64,000 nt of DNA, from assembly GCF_902498825.1 (NCBI RefSeq), contig NZ_LR701459.1, positions 1,184,001-1,248,000 of the forward strand. Reading direction: 5' to 3'. This stretch comes from Rhizobium sp. EC-SD404. Lineage in GTDB: Bacteria > Pseudomonadota > Alphaproteobacteria > Rhizobiales > Rhizobiaceae. Position numbers and translations under genes: made by a program. Shown piece by piece: positions 60,811 to 64,000 of the stretch; positions within the stretch are counted from its first letter, which is position 1, and each line of letters begins with the position of its first letter. The notes beneath the pieces were generated by a model. That model did not search any database. It saw only the letters and a list, made by a program, of their open reading frames with translations, and was not told where the DNA came from.

Positions 60811-61856
60811 TGCGCGCGCTCGTTTCGCCCCTACACGGCATTTGGAGCCTGCTGGTCGACGAGACCGCCGGACTGATCGCGCCGACGCACGGGCGTCGTT
60901 CGCGAAGCCGTCATGTGCTCACACAGACCGCCGGTGGTTTCGTTCTGCAGAAGCGGCGCGGTCGCAAGCTGGTGACCGTGGCCGAAGGGTCTCTGGACAG
61001 CATCGGCTCCGTTCTCAAACGAACCGCCAACCAATCGGCGCTTGATGTCGATGTTCGCCTCGGCGATCGCATGGTGATGCGGCGTGTGGTGCAATTGCCG
61101 CCGACGCCTGCTGAGCACATCCCAGCGGTTGTCGGGCTGCAGATCGAGAAGCTCAGTCCCTGGAACAACGGCAGCGCGCTGCATGCTTTCCGGATCCAGC
61201 GAGACGGCACGCAGGCGCCAGGCGCGCTGATGGTCCGGATCGCCATCATGGCGCGCAAGTTCTGGGAGCGGATGGAAAAGGACTTGGCTGCAGCCGGTCT
61301 GCGCGCGGTGACCCTCGGGCCGATTTCCGAAAGCCTGGCGGATGGACCGGCGCTGGATTTGCTGGCCGATCCGCAGGCTCGCCATGCGAGGGCGCGGCGC
61401 AGCGCTTCCGCCATCATTCTGCTCCTGGTTGCCGGAGCGCTGGCGGGCAGCACCTTCGCCTATCTGCAGGTCGCCGCTTCGCAGAGTGCGCTGGCGGTCA
61501 GAGTGGCGCAGGCGGCCGAGCTCCGCGCAGAACTCGAAACGCGGCTAGCGAGCAACGCGCCCGGTGAAGGTGCGCAATTTTTGCTGCAGGCAAAATTGGC
61601 AGACGAACCGCTGGTAATGTTGCTCAACGCTTTGAGCGCGACATTGCCCGATGGCACCTACCTGACCGCATTCGAAGCGTCCGGAGCGGAAATCCGTCTT
61701 TCCGGTTATTCGGATGACGCGGGCGCGTTGATCCCGTTGCTCGAAAGCGATCCAAATCTCGATCAGGTTCGCTTCGCCTCGTCGGTCTTCGTCGATCGCG
61801 ACACGGGGTCGGAGCGTTTCGAGGTCGTGGCTGTCCGGGCGGGAGACACGTCATGA
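60810..61856 (+). CDS. gspL: Type II secretion protein GspL
   Basis: 348 residues. The N-terminal ~195 residues form an actin-like cytoplasmic domain, followed by one membrane helix (SASAIILLLVAGALAGSTFAY) and a periplasmic PilN-like domain with coiled coil (VRVAQAAELRAELETRLA). It recruits the GspE ATPase to the platform. The start shares one base with the gspK stop (TGATG). Confidence 0.88.
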   Translation: MRALVSPLHGIWSLLVDETAGLIAPTHGRRSRSRHVLTQTAGGFVLQKRRGRKLVTVAEGSLDSIGSVLKRTANQSALDVDVRLGDRMVMRRVVQLPPTPAEHIPAVVGLQIEKLSPWNNGSALHAFRIQRDGTQAPGALMVRIAIMARKFWERMEKDLAAAGLRAVTLGPISESLADGPALDLLADPQARHARARRSASAIILLLVAGALAGSTFAYLQVAASQSALAVRVAQAAELRAELETRLASNAPGEGAQFLLQAKLADEPLVMLLNALSATLPDGTYLTAFEASGAEIRLSGYSDDAGALIPLLESDPNLDQVRFASSVFVDRDTGSERFEVVAVRAGDTS

Positions 61857-62389
61857 GCCGCGCTCGCGCCGTCACAATTGCCTGCCTGGCGCTGCTCGCG
61901 ACAGCGCCTGTCGCTGCATTTTTCTGGGCTCAAGACCGGCTTTCCGATCTGCGACAAGAGACGTCCATCGTCGACAATACCATTGCCCAGCTGCAGCAGC
62001 GGCTGCAACCGAGTGCCAGGGGCGACGACCGCTCTGGCGAGGGGATGCTTGTCGATTTCTATTTGGATGGGGCGACCGAGGCCGTCGCTGCGGCTGGTCT
62101 CCAGGCCCAGTTGGCGACGCTTGCGCGTGAGGCGGGGATCGACATCGATGAATTCGAAGTCATGCGCGCCCTGGATGCGGAGACCCAGGCAGCGGCCAAG
62201 CCGGGCATCCGGCTTCGGTTGGCGTTCAAAGCCGAGAACGATGCTTTCCAGGAAATGCTCTACGCGATCGAACAGGGTCGGCCGGCGATGCGTGTCCAAT
62301 CACTGCGGTTGGCAACGTTCGATGCCGATGAAGCACCGATTCTCAACGCCGATCTGGTTGTGGAAGCCTATCGGAGGATGGAGCCATGA
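61853..62389 (+). CDS. gspM: Type II secretion protein GspM (PilO-like)
   Basis: 178 residues: one N-terminal membrane helix, a coiled-coil stretch (DRLSDLRQETSIVDNTIAQLQQRL-type) and a ferredoxin-like periplasmic domain. It is the short PilO-like form of GspM and pairs with GspL. It overlaps both neighbours by 4 bp. Confidence 0.82.
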   Translation: MSRARAVTIACLALLATAPVAAFFWAQDRLSDLRQETSIVDNTIAQLQQRLQPSARGDDRSGEGMLVDFYLDGATEAVAAAGLQAQLATLAREAGIDIDEFEVMRALDAETQAAAKPGIRLRLAFKAENDAFQEMLYAIEQGRPAMRVQSLRLATFDADEAPILNADLVVEAYRRMEP

Positions 62390-62847
62390 GATGGCGCATC
62401 GCGAGCTTGGCTTTCGCTCTGATCTGTTCAGCCCCGGTCTGGACAGCCGCAATGGCCGACGGCACCGAGGAAACGGCCGCAGAAACACCATTCTTTCCGC
62501 AGATGTCGCTTGAGACCTTGGCAGACATGCGGGAGAGACCGCTGTTTGCGCCCTTTCGGCGACCGACCGCCCCACCGCCGCCCGCGATCATCCAGCCGGT
62601 GGCGATCGCCGAACCCATGGCGCAACCGCCTGCGCCGCCACTACCCGAACCAGCCGTACGGCTGGTCGGCGTCACGATTGGCGACCAAACAGGCTTTGCG
62701 ATCATCGAGCATCAGCCGACGGGCGAGGTGCTGCGGATGGAGGATGGCGCCTTGCTCGATCTCTGGGTGCTGTCGGTCGTCGATGCGCGCACCATCGCCT
62801 TCGAGCATGAGGGGAGGCGCGCGGTCTATGCATTGTTCGAGCGATAG
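62386..62847 (+). CDS. GspC/GspN-like type II secretion protein
   Basis: 153 residues with a signal peptide or membrane anchor (to about residue 25), the segment MRERPLFAPFRRPTAPPPP that is typical of alphaproteobacterial GspC/N-like proteins, a proline-rich linker, and a small beta-domain (VRLVGVTIGDQTGFAIIEH) like the HR domain of GspC. It would link the inner-membrane platform to the GspD secretin. No secretin gene is in view. It ends the plus-strand operon. Confidence 0.78.
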   Translation: MRWRIASLAFALICSAPVWTAAMADGTEETAAETPFFPQMSLETLADMRERPLFAPFRRPTAPPPPAIIQPVAIAEPMAQPPAPPLPEPAVRLVGVTIGDQTGFAIIEHQPTGEVLRMEDGALLDLWVLSVVDARTIAFEHEGRRAVYALFER

Positions 62848-62866
62848 ACGAAATCCGTCCCGCGCC

Positions 62867-64000
62867 TCAGATGGTTGCCTTCAGCAGCTCGTCCACGCTT
62901 GTCTGGCCGGTACACACTTTGGCGTATCCGTCCTGCAGCATGGTGGTCATGCCGCTCGAGACGGCCGCGGCTTCGATGTCGCCGGCGGAGTGGCCCGATC
63001 GGATCATGCCGCGCAAGGGTTCGTCCATGCTCAGAACCTCGAAGATACCGATCCGTCCGCGGTAACCGGTCTGTGCGCACTGGCCGCAGCCCTCGGCACG
63101 GTAAATGACTGCGTCGGCCTTCATCGTCAGACGACCGCTGTCGGCAAAGGGCTTGAGAGCCCTTCCGGCATTCTCGTCGACCGTCCGGCAATGCGGGCAG
63201 AGTTGCCGCACGAGGCGCTGGCCGACGACGCATCGAAGCGTCGCGTTGATCAGGAACGGCTCGACGCCGAGGTCCACCAGTCGCGTCACGGCATCGGCGG
63301 CACTGTTGGTGTGCAGCGTCGTCAAGAGCAGATGGCCGGTCAGCGCGGCCTGGATGCCCACAGCCGCCGTCTCGCCATCACGCATTTCGCCCACCATCAG
63401 GATATCCGGGTCGTGGCGCAGGAAAGCGCGCAGCGCGGTGGCAAAATCGAGCGCGATTGCCGGCCGAACCTGGGTCTGGCTGATGCCGGGGATCTGGTAC
63501 TCGATCGGATCTTCGACCGTCATGATCTTGCGGTCGGATCGGTTCAGCGCGGCGAGCGCTGCCGTCAGGGTCGTCGTCTTGCCGCTGCCGGTCGGGCCAG
63601 TCACCACGATCATGCCATGCGGTTGCTCGAGATGCGCGCTGAAGCGTGCAAGGTCGTCGGGCGCCATGCCGAGGCGGGCGAGATCGAGCGCATGGGCTCC
63701 GCGCGCCAGAAGCCGCATGACGAGGCTTTCGCCGTGAAGGGCAGGGGCAGTCGCCACGCGAATGTCGGTCTCCAGCGTTCCGATGCGCATGCGGGCGCGA
63801 CCGTCCTGCGGCAGGCGGCGTTCGGCAATGTTGAGGCCAGACAGAATCTTGACGCGCGAGATGATGCCGCGCGCGGTCTCTTCCGCGACGCGCTCGTGCA
63901 AACGCAACACACCATCTACGCGCAAGCGGATGCGTGCGCCGGATTGCTCCATCTCGACATGGACATCGGTGGCACCCGCAATCAGCGCCGCCTCCACGAG
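62867..64000 (-). CDS. gspE: Type II secretion ATPase GspE (5' part missing at window end)
   Basis: The frame is open to the window edge, so the N-terminal domain is missing. Visible are GATDVHVE, the Walker A GPTGSGKTTT, the Asp box, Walker B (DPDILMVGEMRD), the His box TLHTNSAADA and the C-terminal zinc-binding pairs CPHC and CGQC. It powers the pseudopilus. It is convergent with the gspF-to-C/N operon (19 bp between stops), unlike the usual gspE-gspF order on one strand. The gspD gene may lie upstream, outside the window. Confidence 0.94.
   Translation of the reverse strand, partial: LVEAALIAGATDVHVEMEQSGARIRLRVDGVLRLHERVAEETARGIISRVKILSGLNIAERRLPQDGRARMRIGTLETDIRVATAPALHGESLVMRLLARGAHALDLARLGMAPDDLARFSAHLEQPHGMIVVTGPTGSGKTTTLTAALAALNRSDRKIMTVEDPIEYQIPGISQTQVRPAIALDFATALRAFLRHDPDILMVGEMRDGETAAVGIQAALTGHLLLTTLHTNSAADAVTRLVDLGVEPFLINATLRCVVGQRLVRQLCPHCRTVDENAGRALKPFADSGRLTMKADAVIYRAEGCGQCAQTGYRGRIGIFEVLSMDEPLRGMIRSGHSAGDIEAAAVSSGMTTMLQDGYAKVCTGQTSVDELLKATI

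Noticed and set aside
1..64000. rRNA, tRNA, prophage or insertion-sequence genes
   Set aside because: No rRNA segments, tRNA cloverleaf-like sequences, transposases, integrases or phage structural genes were recognised on either strand.

Overview
The window (about 63% G+C by eye, no rRNA or tRNA recognised) reads as a chromosomal segment of an alphaproteobacterium, most likely of the order Hyphomicrobiales (Rhizobiales). Pointers are the BigR/Blh sulfide operon, an aerobic benzoyl-CoA (box) cluster with BoxR, an ExoD-family protein and a PrtD-type secretion system. A member related to Aurantimonas-like marine manganese oxidisers is possible but is only an inference from gene content.

Layout. 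(1) 1-6505, minus strand: an H2S/persulfide detoxification operon (blh, bigR, two YeeE/YedE half-transporters, SulP permease), followed by a cation/proton antiporter and a truncated MFS permease. (2) 6506-11675: a GNAT acetyltransferase and a complete Liv-type ABC importer (livJHMGF) that abuts the aromatic genes. (3) 12021-25554: aerobic benzoate degradation through CoA thioesters: benzoate-CoA ligase, alpha/beta hydrolase, boxD, a DUF309 protein, boxC, boxB, boxA, a thioesterase, the regulator boxR, and beta-oxidation-like enzymes. TGCA-containing palindromes before several of these units look like BoxR operators. (4) 25588-26308: a toxin-antitoxin pair whose PIN toxin is frameshifted. (5) 26318-32301: a second CoA-dependent aromatic route, probably hydroxybenzoate to gentisyl-CoA to gentisate to maleylpyruvate (FAD monooxygenase, CoA ligase, gentisate 1,2-dioxygenase, GST-type isomerase, 4HBT thioesterase, IclR regulator). 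(6) 32399-35216: DUF2076 protein, ExoD, LysR regulator and a c'-type cytochrome.

(7) 35557-64000 is the most unusual part: what looks like an extracellular oxidation island. A NarL/NarX-type two-component system precedes a 2310-residue secreted protein with an animal-type haem peroxidase domain, RTX calcium-binding repeats and a hyperacidic segment. A dedicated type I secretion ABC protein and membrane-fusion protein follow, with a second 1440-residue RTX protein encoded between them; that protein carries five near-identical 243-bp repeats. A strong bidirectional terminator then separates this block from a convergent pair: a Tat-exported multicopper oxidase and a SCO-cytochrome c fusion. Divergent from the oxidase is a type II secretion operon (gspF-G-H-I-J-K-L-M and a gspC/N-like gene, then gspE on the other strand). 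Haem peroxidases with RTX repeats (MopA type) and multicopper oxidases are the two known enzyme classes for bacterial Mn(II) oxidation, and type II secretion is needed for it in Pseudomonas putida. The two oxidase promoter regions also share the exact 11-mer GACCAAAGTCC. The proposal that this is one coordinated metal- or phenol-oxidising system is inference.
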